DNA of 64,000 nucleotides from Liolophura sinensis (GCF_032854445.1 NC_088295.1:1304501-1368500), one strand, 5' to 3'. Numbered from the stretch's first letter, positions 47,446-60,554 are shown. Notes: generated by a model from the letters alone, not told the origin. Numbers and translations: made by a program.

Positions 47446-48304
47446 AAGAGCTGAAAGTGTTTGTTTTGTTCTGCTAATCATGAGAAACATAGCCAAGAGT
47501 CCCTAGGTTAAGGCGGCATGAAGCTGATTCTGTGTTTCTTGTTTCCAGCACTTGTACAAACCTGTTTGGCTCATTTCACCACTCTAAATTTTTATTGTAG
47601 CAGTACTCTCGAATCACGTGTAATTCTACATGCAAGAGAGACGGTGGAAGAATGAAAATGTAGCCATGCAGGCAGTGGCTGAAGAGTAACAAACTGCTGT
47701 TACAGTTGTTCTTATCTTTGTGTTTATTCTGTTTGTGTGAGAAAGCTATGGTTTAGAAGACCACTCCAGAACCCAGAAGGGACAAATGACACGACCAACA
47801 AAATCAACTAAGCACAGCCTTACATGAATCTGAAATTTAGATTTGGTAGCTAGGCTAGCAAATAGCTTGCCTGTAGGAGGCACATGAATGCAAAACCTTA
47901 GCTCAATACATAAAGTACTGAAATCATGAATTTGGTAATTTGTGTTAAGTAATAAGCACAGAGAGCATCAGCGATGGAACATCAGTTCAATGCATGCTGT
48001 GTTTATTTAGATACCACCTCTAACATTTTGTGTAACTTTAATATGCACACACAGAATCAACAATGGAATATCCCCCTTGTGCTATTGTGCTCTATGTGTG
48101 TGGACTCCCTGATCTCAATACTGGTAGTACTATTTAAGACACCACCCCTAACATCTTGTTTATCATTGCTTTCCTTGTTATTGGACGCTGATGACGACAT
48201 AAGATGCGCCTGTGCTTAGCACAGGCGAGCTAAAAATGGCAAAATTTGAGGTGTAATACAGTATCCGATCCCTTCATGGACTGCATAAAGCTGGAGAAAA
48301 AAAA
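47446..48304. other. Intergenic unique sequence
   Basis: No gene, RNA or known repeat is recognised between GPS1 and the 27-bp array. Confidence 0.5.
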
Positions 48305-49590
48305 AACTTGGCCTCTCTCCTGGCATGCCAGATGTTGGCCTCACTCCTGACATGCCTGACGTTGGCCTCTCTCCTGACATGCCTGACCTTGAAATCTCTC
48401 CTGACATTGGTCTCTCTCCTAACATGTCCGACGTTGGCCTCTCTCCTGACATGCCTGACAGTGGCCTATCTCCTGACATGCCTGACGTTGACATCTCTCC
48501 AGACATGCCTGACGTTGACTTCTTTCCTGATGTTGGCCTCTCTCCTGACATGCCTGACATTGGCCTCTCTCCTCATGTTGGCCTCTCTCCTAACATACCC
48601 AACATTGACCTCTCTCCTGACACGCCCAATATTTGACTCCCTTTTGAGATGCCTGACGTTGACTTTTCTCCTGATGTTAGCCTCTCTCCTGACATGCCTG
48701 ACGTTTGCCTCTCTCCTGACATGCCTGACGTTTGCCTCTCTCCTGACATGCCCAACAATGGCCTCTCTCCTGACATGCCCGACGTTGACTTCTCTCCAGA
48801 CATGCTTGAAGCTGGTCTCTCTCCAGACATCCCTGACGTTGGCCTCTCTCCTGACATGCCTGACATTGGCCTCTCTCCTGACATGCCTGATGATGGCCTC
48901 TCTCCTGACATGCCTGACGTTGGCCTCTCTCCTGACATGCCTGACACTGGCCTTTCTCCCGACATGCCCAACAATGGCCTCTCTCCTGACATGCCCGACG
49001 TTGACTTCTCTCCAGACATGCTTGAAGCTGGTCTCTCTCCAGACATCCCTGACGTTGACCTCTCTCCTGACATGCCTGACATTGGCCTCTCTCCTGACAT
49101 GCCTGACACTGGCCTTTCTCCCGACATGCCCAACAATGGCCTCTCTCCTGACATGCCCGACATTGGCCTCTCTCCTGACATGCCCGACATTGACCTCTCT
49201 CCTGACATGTCTGATGATGGCCTCTCTCCTGACATGCCTGACATGGCTGACGTTGGCCTCACTCCTGACATGCCTGATGATGGCCTGTCTCCTGACTGCC
49301 TGACACTGGCCTTTCTCTCGACATTGGCCTCTCTCCTGACATGTCTGACATTGGCCTATCTCCTGACATGCCTGACACTGACATCTCTCCAGACATGCCT
49401 GACGTTGACTTCTCTCCAGACATGCTTGAAGCTGGTCTCTCTCCTGACATGCCCGACATTGGCCTCTCTCCTGACATGTCTGATGATGGCCTCTCTCCTG
49501 ACATGTCTGATGATGGCCTTTCTCCTGACATGCTTGATGATGGCCTCTCCCCGGACGTTTGCCTCTCTCCTGACTTGCCTGACATTGGCC
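48305..49590. repeat. 27-bp tandem array, about 47 copies
   Basis: The unit is TCTCTCCTGACATGCCTGAC plus GTTGGCC. The + strand reads LSPDMPDVG and the minus strand SGERPTSGM, 9 residues per unit, so several frames are open for 100-330 codons. A longer block of about 190 bp (TTGACTTCTCCAGACATGCTTGAAGC...) recurs at 48780, 49010 and 49400, showing higher-order duplication. No splice borders, start context or family match support a protein. Confidence 0.93.
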
Positions 49591-49684
49591 ATCAAGGAAG
49601 CAATAAGCAGATACATGTACTTTTTGAGCATTGAATCAGACTTGTGACAGAAATCTCCTGAAAGGCTGAGGACATGTTAACCAA

Positions 49685-50108
49685 GACATTGGTGATTCTA
49701 GGGGCAACCAAGACACTAGTCATTCTAGAGGCAACCAGACAATAGTCATTCCAGAGGCAACTAAGGCATTAGTCATTCTAGAGGCAACCAAGGCATTAGT
49801 CATTCTAGAGGCAACCAAGGCATTAGTCATTCCAGAGGCAACCAAGACAATAGTCATTCCAGAGGCAACCAAGACAATAGTCATGCCAGAGGCAACCAAG
49901 GCATTAGTCATTCCAAAGGCAACCAAGACAATAGTCATTCCAGAGGCAACCAAGACAATAGTCATTCCAGAGGCAACCAAGACAATAGTCATTCCAGAAG
50001 CAACCAAGACATTAGTCATTCTAGAGGCAACCAAGACATTAGTCAGTCTAGAGGCAACCAAGACATTAGTCAGTCTAGAGGCAACAAAGACATTTGTCAT
50101 TCTGAAGG
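49685..50108. repeat. Second 27-bp tandem array, about 15 copies
   Basis: The unit is AACCAAGACAATAGTCATTC plus CAGAGGC, with GGCATTAG/GACATTAG variants. It has the same period as the array about 95 bp to its left but an unrelated sequence. Open frames (VIPEATKTI) are by-products. Confidence 0.93.
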
Positions 50109-51402
50109 CAAGAGGTGCATTTGAACCTCTTCAAATAAAACTGAGGGACAGCCACAGGACTGATGGGCTCTGATTTTTGTCCCATACCAACCACCCAATG
50201 TGGAAGAAGGACCTATGATATTATTCAGCACAGATTGAAAATTAACTGTATGGAGTTGAGTCTTTAAGACAGATGGCACCATATACAGGGAATTATGTGT
50301 TAAGAGATGAATGATATTCCTAAAGTACTGCTCTCCATGTAATGACTTCTTAAGCTGACTCTTCACAGACTACATGTGAATCTCCAGTATAAACAGGATG
50401 TCCAACAGTCTCTTAGTTTGTACGGTCAAACCCTAATACCATGGGCATGGGTTTCCCCCAGGCTCTGCCTGGTTTCCTCTCATCGTATAAGTGAAATATT
50501 CCTGGGCACAGTGTTAAACACCAATCAAATAAATAAATCAAAGACAACCAGTTTGATAATGTAAACTGGATGGGTTCAGAGATAGAAGCTGCCTACAGTA
50601 GAAGTGTAAATAAGCGAATGAGGAGAATTCAGCTGTGTACCATATTTGATCAGTCTTTCTCATTTTGTCATGTTTACAAAATTATGACACGCTCTGACAC
50701 TCAAAAACTTCCACACACAGCATGTTCAAATAAAGATGCTCTGATGATGTTAAGAATTTATGGACCATGTTAGGTCGATATGACTTTACAAACATAGAGT
50801 ATCTTAAAATATAGGGTCTATCTTCAAGGGTTAAGAGCTGGGGCATGAATCAACCCAGTTAGAAACAAATTTAACATGTCCATCAAGTTACAGACCAGAA
50901 AAAAATGTTGGAGATATATTCACAAACTGGTGTATCCCTTCGTCTAGGCTTGAAAGGGCCAATACTAGTACTCTGGAAACATCCATGTACCTGTAACCCT
51001 AATTGGATTGGTGCATCTACAGGTGGTCGCAAAATTCAATATGAGGAGGAGAACATTTCCTAACATTGGAGACATATCCACAAATTTATTGTTATCTTCA
51101 ACCTCTCCAGAGGAAGCTGTCAATAATTCACGTAGCACAATCCAAATTCCACATGCAGCCCCCAGAGAGAGAAATTTACAGAAAATCCACAGTCTTGGAG
51201 GAGATATGTTCACAAACGCTTTATAATGCATTACCTGGACACCCATCTGCAACACATGCACATGGGTAACTCCATAAGTTCAGTACTGTATTTGCCCTAC
51301 ATTCACTCCAAATGTGCATTTTTAGAAGTAATGGCTATAAAATACAGCTTTTAGTGCTGTAATGTACTTTTTCTTTTCCCACACAACCTCAAAGCTCACA
51401 GG
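50109..51402. other. Intergenic sequence with a SINE family 1 fragment at 50446-50540
   Basis: GGGTTTCCCCCAGGCTCTGC, CGTATAAGTGAAATATTCCT and ACACCAATCAAATAAATAAA near 50451-50540 are the 3' end of SINE family 1 with an internal deletion. The rest is unique and holds no recognised gene. Confidence 0.65.
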
Positions 51403-51766
51403 ACCGGCCCTGATAGCACAGTTGGTAGAGAGTCCGCGTCCGGGTGAGGTAGATCCAGGGTCAATCCTGGATCGGGTCACACCTAAGACCTTAAAAAAGA
51501 GGAAGTTGTAACTTCCTCGCTTGGCGTTCAGTGTAAAGGGAATTGTAGAACGACTGGTTGACCCGTATCAGTATAATAGCTTGGGCGGGGCGGCTTCCTT
51601 GCCTTTGATAAGTCATCTCAGTGAAGCACCAGATAAAAGATCAGAGAAAATCCGTCCTGAAACAAGGAGGCACATTACATGCACTCTAAGGATTCCTTCG
51701 TTGTCATAAGACTGAGAAAATGTTCAGTACGATGTTAAACCTCAAGCATGCTCTCACTCACTCAAA
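51403..51766 (+). mobile_element. tRNA-derived SINE family 2, full-length copy
   Basis: The head contains TAGCACAGTTGG (exact fit to the polymerase III A-box pattern) and about 50 bp later GGGTCAATCCTGG (B-box-like). The body contains GAAGTTGTAACTTCCTCGCT, CGACTGGTTGACCCGTATCA, GAGGCACATTACATGCACTC and AGGATTCCTTCGTTGTCATA. The tail is CTCACTCACTCAA. A truncated relative lies at 30798-31130. Confidence 0.88.
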
Positions 51767-52938
51767 TCGCAATATTGGTCAAAATACAGAAACTGATGCA
51801 GGCCAGTACTAATTCCATGTGAGAATCCTACAGCATGTGCAGCTCCCAAAATGTACATTCCTTAGAAAGTCCACCAAAAACTGGTGAAGATTCATTCACA
51901 AGATAGCATTACAAATAAACATAGACCTACCTGATGATCAGCCTAGTTTTATCTAAACAAGCGTAACAGGGCACTGGTTTATAAACAATTCAAGATATTT
52001 TCAGACAAAAAAGTGTCTTGTGGTTTCCCTTTGTGTGATTGGGTAACTTCATGCTTCTTTGTAATTAAAAAGAAACCAAAGTTTGTTTTGCTCGGAGTAC
52101 ATATCTTGTTTATTATGCTGAGGATAATTTCTATTTTAATATCACTGTTGGCTTTTCTGGATCTCACCTACAGATGTGTATAACATCTTTGTGATCAGTC
52201 TACATGTACATACTTCATACATACTTACCAGAATCACATCTAGTCATATCAAAATATACATTTTAGATCATATGCTCTGTGCCAAATAAGGCAAAAACTT
52301 TCGGCATGAAAAAAAGTTCAAATTGTATAATTAAGCCATTACTTGGTCAGACAAAAGAGGGTGATTTTCAACACACACTGGAGATTTAATGCTGCTATCA
52401 AGTTTACCTTAATCCATTCATATGTAATGTGGCTTAGCCAGTAATATTGGGTAAGTATTTATGTTAAGTATAAATTCAAGAAAGATGGCACTTGTAGGTA
52501 TAAAACCTTGTACATAACACCTTGCATACAAGGTTATCAATTACACTAGTCACTAACAAAAAGAGACAAAAGAAAAAGATGTGAATTCATCACATGCAAT
52601 TCAAACATGCGTTACAAAACACAAAAATAAACCAGACATCAAGCTTAGGAAAAGTAAAACAAAAGATTCCGATTAAAATGAACAAATGAAAACTAACATT
52701 GACATATTCTGAGTGAAAAGAACAAGTGGCTTATTTATTAAGAGACACTAACAATTGCTAACATTTCATTGTGGATAAAAACAAAAAAAGACTACCAATA
52801 AACAATATCATACAACTTACAAAGAAACAAAACAATCTTCAATCACAAAGAAAAACAAGCTCTGTCAAAAAAACTTCTCTAGAATGAACAAGGTACTAGT
52901 AAGGGTGCAGTAGCATCTGTAATATTATGTGCACAATT
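51767..52938 (-). other. Sequence downstream of the V-ATPase gene, probable 3'UTR
   Basis: AT-rich single-copy sequence after the minus-strand stop at 52941-52939. TTTATT at 52734-52739 is an AATAAA signal on the minus strand, which would give a UTR of about 200 nt. Confidence 0.45.
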
Positions 52939-55900
52939 CTAATCCAGTTTGTCGGTTGTAGCAGTATTGTCCATGATGTGCTTGAAGTTGAATGGCATGA
53001 AGGCATAGCCAGCTCCCTCATAGAACTTGTTCTGAAATTCCACCCTGGAAAAGTTCAAATCACTGCATCAGATCCTGATCTGCCATTGTAAGCTCCTAAT
53101 AATGTGTTGTTTTGCTGAAACATTTTTCATGGCCACTGCTGTGCAGGGTAATGATAATACAGGCTATTTATCTGACTTAATCAGGAATTTCGAACGACGG
53201 TGGCCCCATTTCATGGGTGGAGGCAATGGGAGTGATATGTACATGTAAATCAAACTGGTGGAAGACAAGTGTTATTCAATTAAACTTAGACAGCACAAAT
53301 GGTTACATGAACATGATCAACCATTAACTGACACAACAGGAACCTTCAAATATCCTGTCCAAGCTCAGACAGCACAAATGGTTACACGAACATGATCAAC
53401 CATTAACTGACACAACAGGAACCTTCAAATGTCCTGTCCAAGCTCAGACAGCACAAAGGGTTACACGGACATGATCAACCATTAACTGATAGAGGAGGAA
53501 CCTTCAAATGTCCTGTCCAAGCTCAGACAGCACAAAGGGTTACACGGACATGATCAACCATTAACTGATAGAGGAGGAACCTTCAAATGTCCTGTCCAAG
53601 CTCAGACAGCACAAAGGGTTACACGGACATGATCAACCATTAACTGATAGAGGAGGAACCTTCAAATGTCCTGTCCAAGCTCAGACAGCACAAAGGGTTA
53701 CACGGACATGATCAACCATTAACTGATAGAGGAGGAACCTTCAAATGTCCTGTCCAAGCTCAGACAGCACAAAGGGTTACACGGACATGATCAACCATTA
53801 ACTGATAGAGGAGGAACCTTCAAATGTCCTGTCCAAGCTCAGACAGCACAAAGGGTTACACGGACATGATCAACCATTAACTGATAGAGGAGGAACCTTC
53901 AAATGTCCTGTCCAAGTTCAGACAGCACAAAGGGTTACACGGACATGATCAACCATTAACTGATAGAGGAGGAACCTTCAAATGTCCTGTCCAAGCTCAG
54001 ACAGCACAAAGGGTTACACGAACATGATCAACCATTAACTGATAGAGGAGGAACCTTCAAATGTCCTGTCCAAGCTCAGACAGCACAAAGGGTTACACGA
54101 ACATGATCAACCATTAACTGATAGAGGAGGAACCTTCAAATGTCCTGTACAAGCTCAGACAGCACAAAGGGTTACACAAACATGATTAACCATTAACTGA
54201 TAGAGGAGGAACCTTCAAACATCCTGTACAAGCTCAGACAGCACAAAGGGTTACACGGACATGATCAACCATTAACTGATAGAGGAGGAACCTTCAAATG
54301 TCCTGTCCAAGCTCAGACAGCACAAAGGGTTACACGGACATGATCAACCATTAACTGATAGAGGAGGAACCTTCAAATGTCCTGTCCAAGCTCAGACCGC
54401 ACAAAGGGTTACACGAACATGATTAACCATTAACTGATAGAGGAGGAACCTTCAAATGTCCTGTCCAAGCTCAGACAGCACAAAGGGTTACACGAACATG
54501 ATCAACCATTAACTGACACAACAGGAACCTTCAAATGTCCTGTCCAAGCTCAGACAGCACAAAGGGTTACACGAACATGATCAACCATTAACTGATAGAG
54601 GAGGAACCTTCAAATGTCCTGTCTAAGCTCAGACAGCACAAAGGGTTACACGAACATGATCAACCATTAACTGATAGAGGAGGAACCTTCAAATATCCTG
54701 TCCAAGCTCAGACCGCACAAAGGGTTACACGAACATGATTAACCATTAACTGATAGAGGAGGAACCTTCAAATGTCCTGTCCAAGCTCAGACAGCACAAA
54801 GGGTTACACGGACATGATCAACCATTAACTGATAGAGGAGGAACCTTCAAATGTCCTGTCCAAGCTCAGACAGCACAAAGGGTTACACGAACATGATCAA
54901 CCATTAACTGATAGAGGAGGAACCTTCAAATGTCCTGTCCAAGCTCAGACAGCACAAAAGGTTACACGAACATGATCAACCATTAACTGATAGAGGAGGA
55001 ACCTTCAAATATCCTGTACAAGCTCAGGATTGGAGCCACATCCCATCAGGTGTGGCAGTCATCTTGGTGAGTTATGAGAACAGGTACAACAGTGGTACCA
55101 ACAGGTCACCACTATGTCATCACACCCTCATCTACAAACATAAGTGTACCCTGCTGTCTCATCTGGCCCCGCTGTCTCATCTGGCCCCGCTGTCTCATCT
55201 GGCATGACACTATTCCTTTTGTGTGATTAGATGGACTACAGATTAAGAGTAGACTTGACTGATTTATTTATTTATTTGAGCAGCATTGGTGGAAGGAAAC
55301 TGGGCAGAGCCCCAGGGGAAACTCATGACCATCCACAGGTTGCTGTCAGACCTCATATCCTGTCACGAAAAGCACCAGTAGAAATATAAGCTTTTGTCTG
55401 AGCCTGGTAAAATCCTCAGTCAAAGGTGAAAGATTATCATTTCAACTCGTTAGATGCCAGACCTAAATGTAAACTAGGATTAGAAACGCAATTAGGCAGC
55501 TAATCCACAATAAACACAGTGGGGAGCCCCATACTGACCAATGCAGACGCAGAGCATGCAGGAAGGCAGACAGTCCCTCCATCAGCAAGAGGACAGCCAC
55601 CGTCAGCACTGCCCAGAAGGCAAACAGAATGACCATGCCAGCAATGCCCAGATAGCCGTCCAGTCCAAGGCCGATTCTTAGCACCATTGTCCACAGAACA
55701 TCAGACAGCTCTGGAACCACAAGGAACATCACTCTACAATCCGCTGATAATTTCTTAAATACAACAATACATTTAGCTTTGTTTGTGTATGCCCAGCACT
55801 GCTGGTACATGCAGGTAAATATTGTGAGCCAGGAACAGGCGTCTTCCATTTCTGAAGTGTATTTTAAATACGGACTATATGTGTACTCGTGTGAATATAT

Positions 55901-58900
55901 GAATGTGAGACCATGAATATGGGGGTACAGAGGCTGTGATAAGTATTGAACTCACATGAATGAACCAGATTGAGGGCCCTGAGGCGTAGGTAAGAGGCTG
56001 TGTTAGAGATGGAGCCCATGCAGAACTCTATGGTGTGGTGACAGTGGTGGGGCTACAGATGCTGTGATATGTCGTGAACTCACATGAATGAACTAGACTG
56101 AGGGCCCAGAGACGTAGGTAAGAGACCATGTTAGAGATGGGGCCCAGGCAGTACTCTATGGTGTGGTGACAGTGGTGGGGATATAGAGGTAAGTGGTGTA
56201 CTCACATGAATGAACCAGACTTAGCGCCCAGAGGCGTAGGTAAGAGGCTGTGTTAGAGATGGGGCCCAGGCAGTACTCTATGGTGGGGTGACAGAGGTGG
56301 GGGTACAGAGGCTGTGATATGTGGTGTACTTACGTGAATGAGCCAGAATGAGGGCCCAGAGACGTAGGTAAGAGGCCATGTTAGAGATGGGGCCCAGGAA
56401 GTACTCCATGGTGTGGTGACAGTGGTGGGGGTACAGAGGCTGTGATATGTCGTGTACTTATGTGAATGAACCAGACTAAGAGCCCAGAGGCATAGGTAAG
56501 AGGCCATGTTAGAGATGGGGCCCACGAAGTACTCTATGGTGTGGTGACAGTGGTGGAGGTACAGAGGCTGTGATATGTCGTGTACTTATGTGAATGAACT
56601 AGACTGAGGGCCCAGAGACGTAGGTAAGAGACCATGTTAGAGATGGGGCCCAGGAAGTACTCTATGGTGTGGTGACAGTGGTGGGGTTAAAGAGGCTGTG
56701 ATATGTGGTGTACTCACATGAATGAGCCAGACTTAGGGCCCAGAGACGTAGGTAAGAGGCCATGTTAGAGATGGGGCCCAGTAAGTACTCTATGGTGTGG
56801 TGACAGTGGTGGGGTTAAAGAGGCTGTGATATGTGGTGTACTCACGTGAATGAGCCAGACTTAGGGCCCAGAGGCGTAGGTAAGAGGCTGTGTTAGAGAT
56901 GCAGCCCAGGCAGTACTCTATGGTGTGGTGACAGTGGTGGGGTTAAAGAGGCTGTGATATGTGGTGTACTCACGTGAATGAGCCAGACTTAGGGCCCAGA
57001 GGCGTAGGTAAGAGGCTGTGTTAGAGATGCAGCCCAGGCAGTACTCTATGGTGTAGTGACAGTGGTGGGTGTAGAGAGGCTGTGGTAAGTGGTGAACTCA
57101 CGTGAATGAGCCAGACTGAGGGCCCAGAGGCGTAGGTAAGAGGCTGTGTTAGAGATGCAGCCCAGGCAGTAATCTATGGTGTGGTGACAGTGGTGGGGTT
57201 AAAGAGGCTGTGATATGTGGTGTACTCACGTGAATGAGCCAGACTGAGGGCCCAGAGGCGTAGGTAAGAGGCTGTGTTAGAGATGGAGCCCAGGCAGTAC
57301 TCTATGGTGTGGTGACAGTGGTGGGGTTAAAGAGGCTGTGATATGTGGTGTACTCACGTGAATGAGCCAGACTTAGGGCCCAGAGGCGTCGGTAAGAGGC
57401 TGTGTTAGAGATGCAGCCCAGGCAGTACTCTATGGTGTGGTGACAGTGGTGGGTGTAGAGAGGCTGTGGTAAGTGGTGAACTCACGTGAATGAGCCAGAC
57501 TGAGGGCCCAGAGGCGTAGGTAAGAGGCTGTGTTAGAGATGCAGCCCAGGCAGTAATCTATGGTGTGGTGACAGTGGTGGGGTTAAAGAGGCTGTGATAT
57601 GTGGTGTACTCACGTGAATGAGCCAGACTGAGGGCCCAGAGGCGTAGGTAAGAGGCTGTGTTAGAGATGCAGCCCAGGCAGTAATCTATGGTGTGGTGAC
57701 AGTGGTGGGTGTAGAGAGGCTGTGGTAAGTGGTGAACTCACGTGAATGAGCCAGACTGAGGGCCCAGAGGCGTAGGTAAGAGGCTGTGTTAGAGATGCAG
57801 CCCAGGCAGTACTCTATGGTGTGGTGACAGTGGTGGGGTTAAAGAGGCTGTGATATGTGGTGAACTCACATGAATGAGCCAGACTTAGGGCCCAGAGGCG
57901 TAGGTAAGAGGCTGTGTTAGAGATGCAGCCCAGGAAGTAATCTATGGTGTGGTGACAGTGGTGGGGGTACAGAGGCTGTGATATGTGGTGTACTCACGTG
58001 AATGAGCCAGACTGAGGGCCCAGAGACGTAGGTCAGAGGCCATGTTAGAGATGGAGCCCAGGCAGTACTCTATGGTGTGGTGACAGTGGTGGGGTTAAAG
58101 AGGCTGTGATATGTGGTGTACTCACGTGAATGAGCCAGACTTAGGGCCCAGAGGCGTAGGTAAGAGGCTGTGTTAGAGATGCAGCCCAGTAAGTACTCTA
58201 TGGTGTGGTGACAGTGGTGGGGGTACAGAGGCTGTGATATGTGGTGTACTCACGTGAATGAGCCAGACTTAGGGCCCAGAGGCGTAGGTCAGAGGCCATG
58301 TTAGAGATGGAGCCCAGACAGTACTCTATGGTGTGGTGACGGTGGGGTTAAAGAGGCTGTGATATGTGGTGTACTCACGTGAATGAGCCAGACTTAGGGC
58401 CCAGAGGCGTAGGTCAGAGGCCATGTTAGAGATGGAGCCCAGGCAGTACTCTATGGTGTGGTGACAGTGGTGGGGGTACAGAGGCTGTGATATGTGGTGT
58501 ACTCACGTGAATGAGCCAGACTTAGGGCCCAGAGGCGTAGGTAAGAGGCTGTGTTAGAGATGCAGCCCAGGCAGTACTCTATAGTGTGGATACATTGGTG
58601 AATGAACACCTCTCCAAATTCAAACTGCACAAAAACACAGGGAATATCAGATGTATTTCCAAAAGTGTTCTGCGTACATTAAAATGCATAATAATTGCTC
58701 ATTTCAAACAATCACTATCATAGGAAAAAAGATACAGTCTTTATGTTTTTTCAATATAGAAATATGTACATGTATAAACATCTCTGGACTGAATTTAATT
58801 TTCAGCCACCCCAGATTTTAACCATTTCACACATAAAAAAATTCTAACTCTATCATATAAAAGAAAAAAAAGACAGTCTGCAAACCTCCTCAGTTTCATG

Positions 58901-58990
58901 GGTCTCTTTGGGCTTTACAACTTCCTTGCCATTGGCTAGTTCTGGCTCCCCATCTGTTGTCACGGTAATTGACACTTCATTTACCACGGA
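52939..58990 (-). CDS. ATP6V0A: V-type proton ATPase V0 subunit a, C-terminal four exons (5' part outside the window)
   Basis: Subunit a forms the proton half-channels of the V0 sector in endomembranes. Minus-strand exons are 58990-58886, 58624-58507, 55710-55539 and 53044-52939. The first codes a variable loop ([12 protein letters not shown]... ending HETEE). The second codes [20 protein letters not shown] and [16 protein letters not shown], which holds the conserved arginine (yeast Vph1 R735) needed for proton transfer. The third begins [14 protein letters not shown], has a hydrophobic helix and [15 protein letters not shown]. The last codes [15 protein letters not shown] to KLD and a stop. 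Phases fit (TCA C|AG CTG; CAT TG|G GTG). The final helices and C-terminal tail are complete. Which paralogue (a1-a4 type) cannot be decided. Upstream exons are not seen in 58991-64000, so the preceding intron is long or they lie beyond. Confidence 0.95.
53235..55030. repeat. 79-bp tandem array, about 22 copies, last V-ATPase intron
   Basis: The unit contains AACCTTCAAATGTCCTGTCC, AAGCTCAGACAGCACAAAGG, GTTACACGGACATGATCAAC and CATTAACTGATAGAGGAGG. The outermost copies have GACACAACAGG in place of GATAGAGGAGG; one such copy also lies inside near 54510. Central copies are nearly identical, which fits ongoing homogenisation. Not related to either flanking exon. Confidence 0.95.
55258..55362 (-). 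mobile_element. SINE family 1 fragment, V-ATPase intron
   Basis: TTATTTATTTATTTGAG, GGAAACTGGGCAGAGCCC and ATCCACAGGTTGCTGTCAGA are reverse-complement matches to the 3' half of the SINE at 534. It has an internal deletion. Confidence 0.7.
55930..58506 (-). repeat. 128-bp tandem array of partial V-ATPase exon plus splice donor and intron, about 20 copies
   Basis: On the minus strand each unit holds 77 bp nearly identical to the 3' part of the exon at 58507-58624 (CATAGAGTACTGCCTGGGCT to CTGGCTCATTCAC), then the donor GTGAGTACACC and 40 bp of intron ending GTCACCACAC. The real exon is the outermost, 5'-most member. Units close to it read GCAGCCC like the exon, and distant ones read GGGGCCC. 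Most copies keep GTGAGT or GTAAGT; a few have ATAAGT. 128 is not a multiple of three. Open frames inside it are fragments of exon code. Confidence 0.97.
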
Positions 58991-59650
58991 CTGCAAGACA
59001 GAACCAACAACAAACCCTTAACGTCCACAAATGGATGACCATTGTGAAATGTACAGGTTTGATTAAAAAAAAAATGTAGCTGAAAATATGGTAAATTTAC
59101 ATGCTCATCTTTAAACCTGATTAAACGTCAAACATATATTTAAACTCTGGAAAGACAAAAATGAAGAAATAATTTGAAAAAGAGATGCATTAAAGCCATG
59201 TGAAGTACATGCTTAACAGCTAAATATAAACTCCAACTGAATTATTACGCCTTTAAAACAGAGGTGCATTATTATCAGATTTTGATTAAATCATTTCCAG
59301 TACAATGCAATGAAGTACAGGGCCAGGCTAAGGTACTATCATGCTTCATGCAGGCCAGTCAACCAGTATAAACTTAACAAAATTTGATGAGTGATAAGTG
59401 ATGTTACATAAAGTTACACGATAAATACACCGATGTGTATTTCTAACATGCTATAAACATGCTATAAGTAGACAGTATTACCCACTCAGGCAGATATTTA
59501 TAAATTCATGTCCTCTTAGACATTTAACAATTTATTTATATCAATTGAATACCAGTATATTCAGTTCACTTATTCACAATAGTGGGCCACTATGTTTGCC
59601 TTATTTACTTTATTGACAAAGTTCAGCTGGAGGTATTTATTACATAAGTA
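58991..59650. other. Unique V-ATPase intron sequence
   Basis: No exon is seen. AT-rich non-repetitive DNA upstream of the 58886-58990 exon. Confidence 0.5.
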
Positions 59651-59654
59651 AGAC

Positions 59655-60075
59655 CAGCACCACTACCACCAAAACACACGTCCAGCACCACTACCACCAC
59701 CACCACATGAACACACGTCCAGCACCACTACCACCACCACCAAAACACACGTCCAGCACCACTACCACCACATGAACACACATCCAGCACCACTACCATC
59801 ACCACCAAAACACACATCCAGCACCACTACCACCACCACCAAAACACACGTCCAGCACCACTACCACCACATGAACACACGTCCAGCACCACTACCACCA
59901 CCACCAAAACACACGTCCAGCACCACTACCACCACATGAACACACATCCAGCACCACTACCACCACCACCAAAACACACATCCAGCACCACTACCACCAC
60001 CTGAACACACGTCCAGCACCACTACCACCACATGAACACATGTCTAGCACCACTACCACCACCTGAACACAGGAA
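59655..60075. repeat. Compound array of 33- and 36-45-bp units rich in CCACCA
   Basis: Units combine CGTCCAGCACCACTACCACC with either ACCACCAAAACACA or ACATGAACACA in varying order. This gives a higher-order pattern, about 11 copies. It sits in or upstream of the V-ATPase gene. Confidence 0.9.
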
Positions 60076-60079
60076 ATAG

Positions 60080-60554
60080 CACAACTATGTGTATGAAAAG
60101 TACTATTTAAAGCCAACAGGCAGATAACTGAGTTAGCTATATTCAGATTCAGAAAGACAGATCTTATATATGATGAGTAAAACACAAAATATCTATGTAC
60201 ATACCAAGAGTTCAAGATTAAATATCAGGATTTGCCAAACAGTGAAAGCATTATGAAGAGAATGTAGCATAGATGTCAGTATATGTATATTAAGAAGAGT
60301 AGCAGCAAAAGAATTTACTACAAAAATGCGTAGCCGATACAAAGTGTGCTCTGTGTGCTTATAAAGCCAAACAGAGCTATTTCCAGCTACAAATGTAGCG
60401 GCCTAACACACCATTACCATTTTCACCATACAAACTTTCCACTGGATGTCAGTTACATCTACCAATTGCCGTGCTGTTAATGATGTGATATAATTAGTCG
60501 AACCAAACCGCTAGAAACTGGCGTGATCAATACCTCGCGTTTTGAGATCAGATG
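60080..60554. other. Unique sequence
   Basis: No gene or repeat is recognised. Confidence 0.45.
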
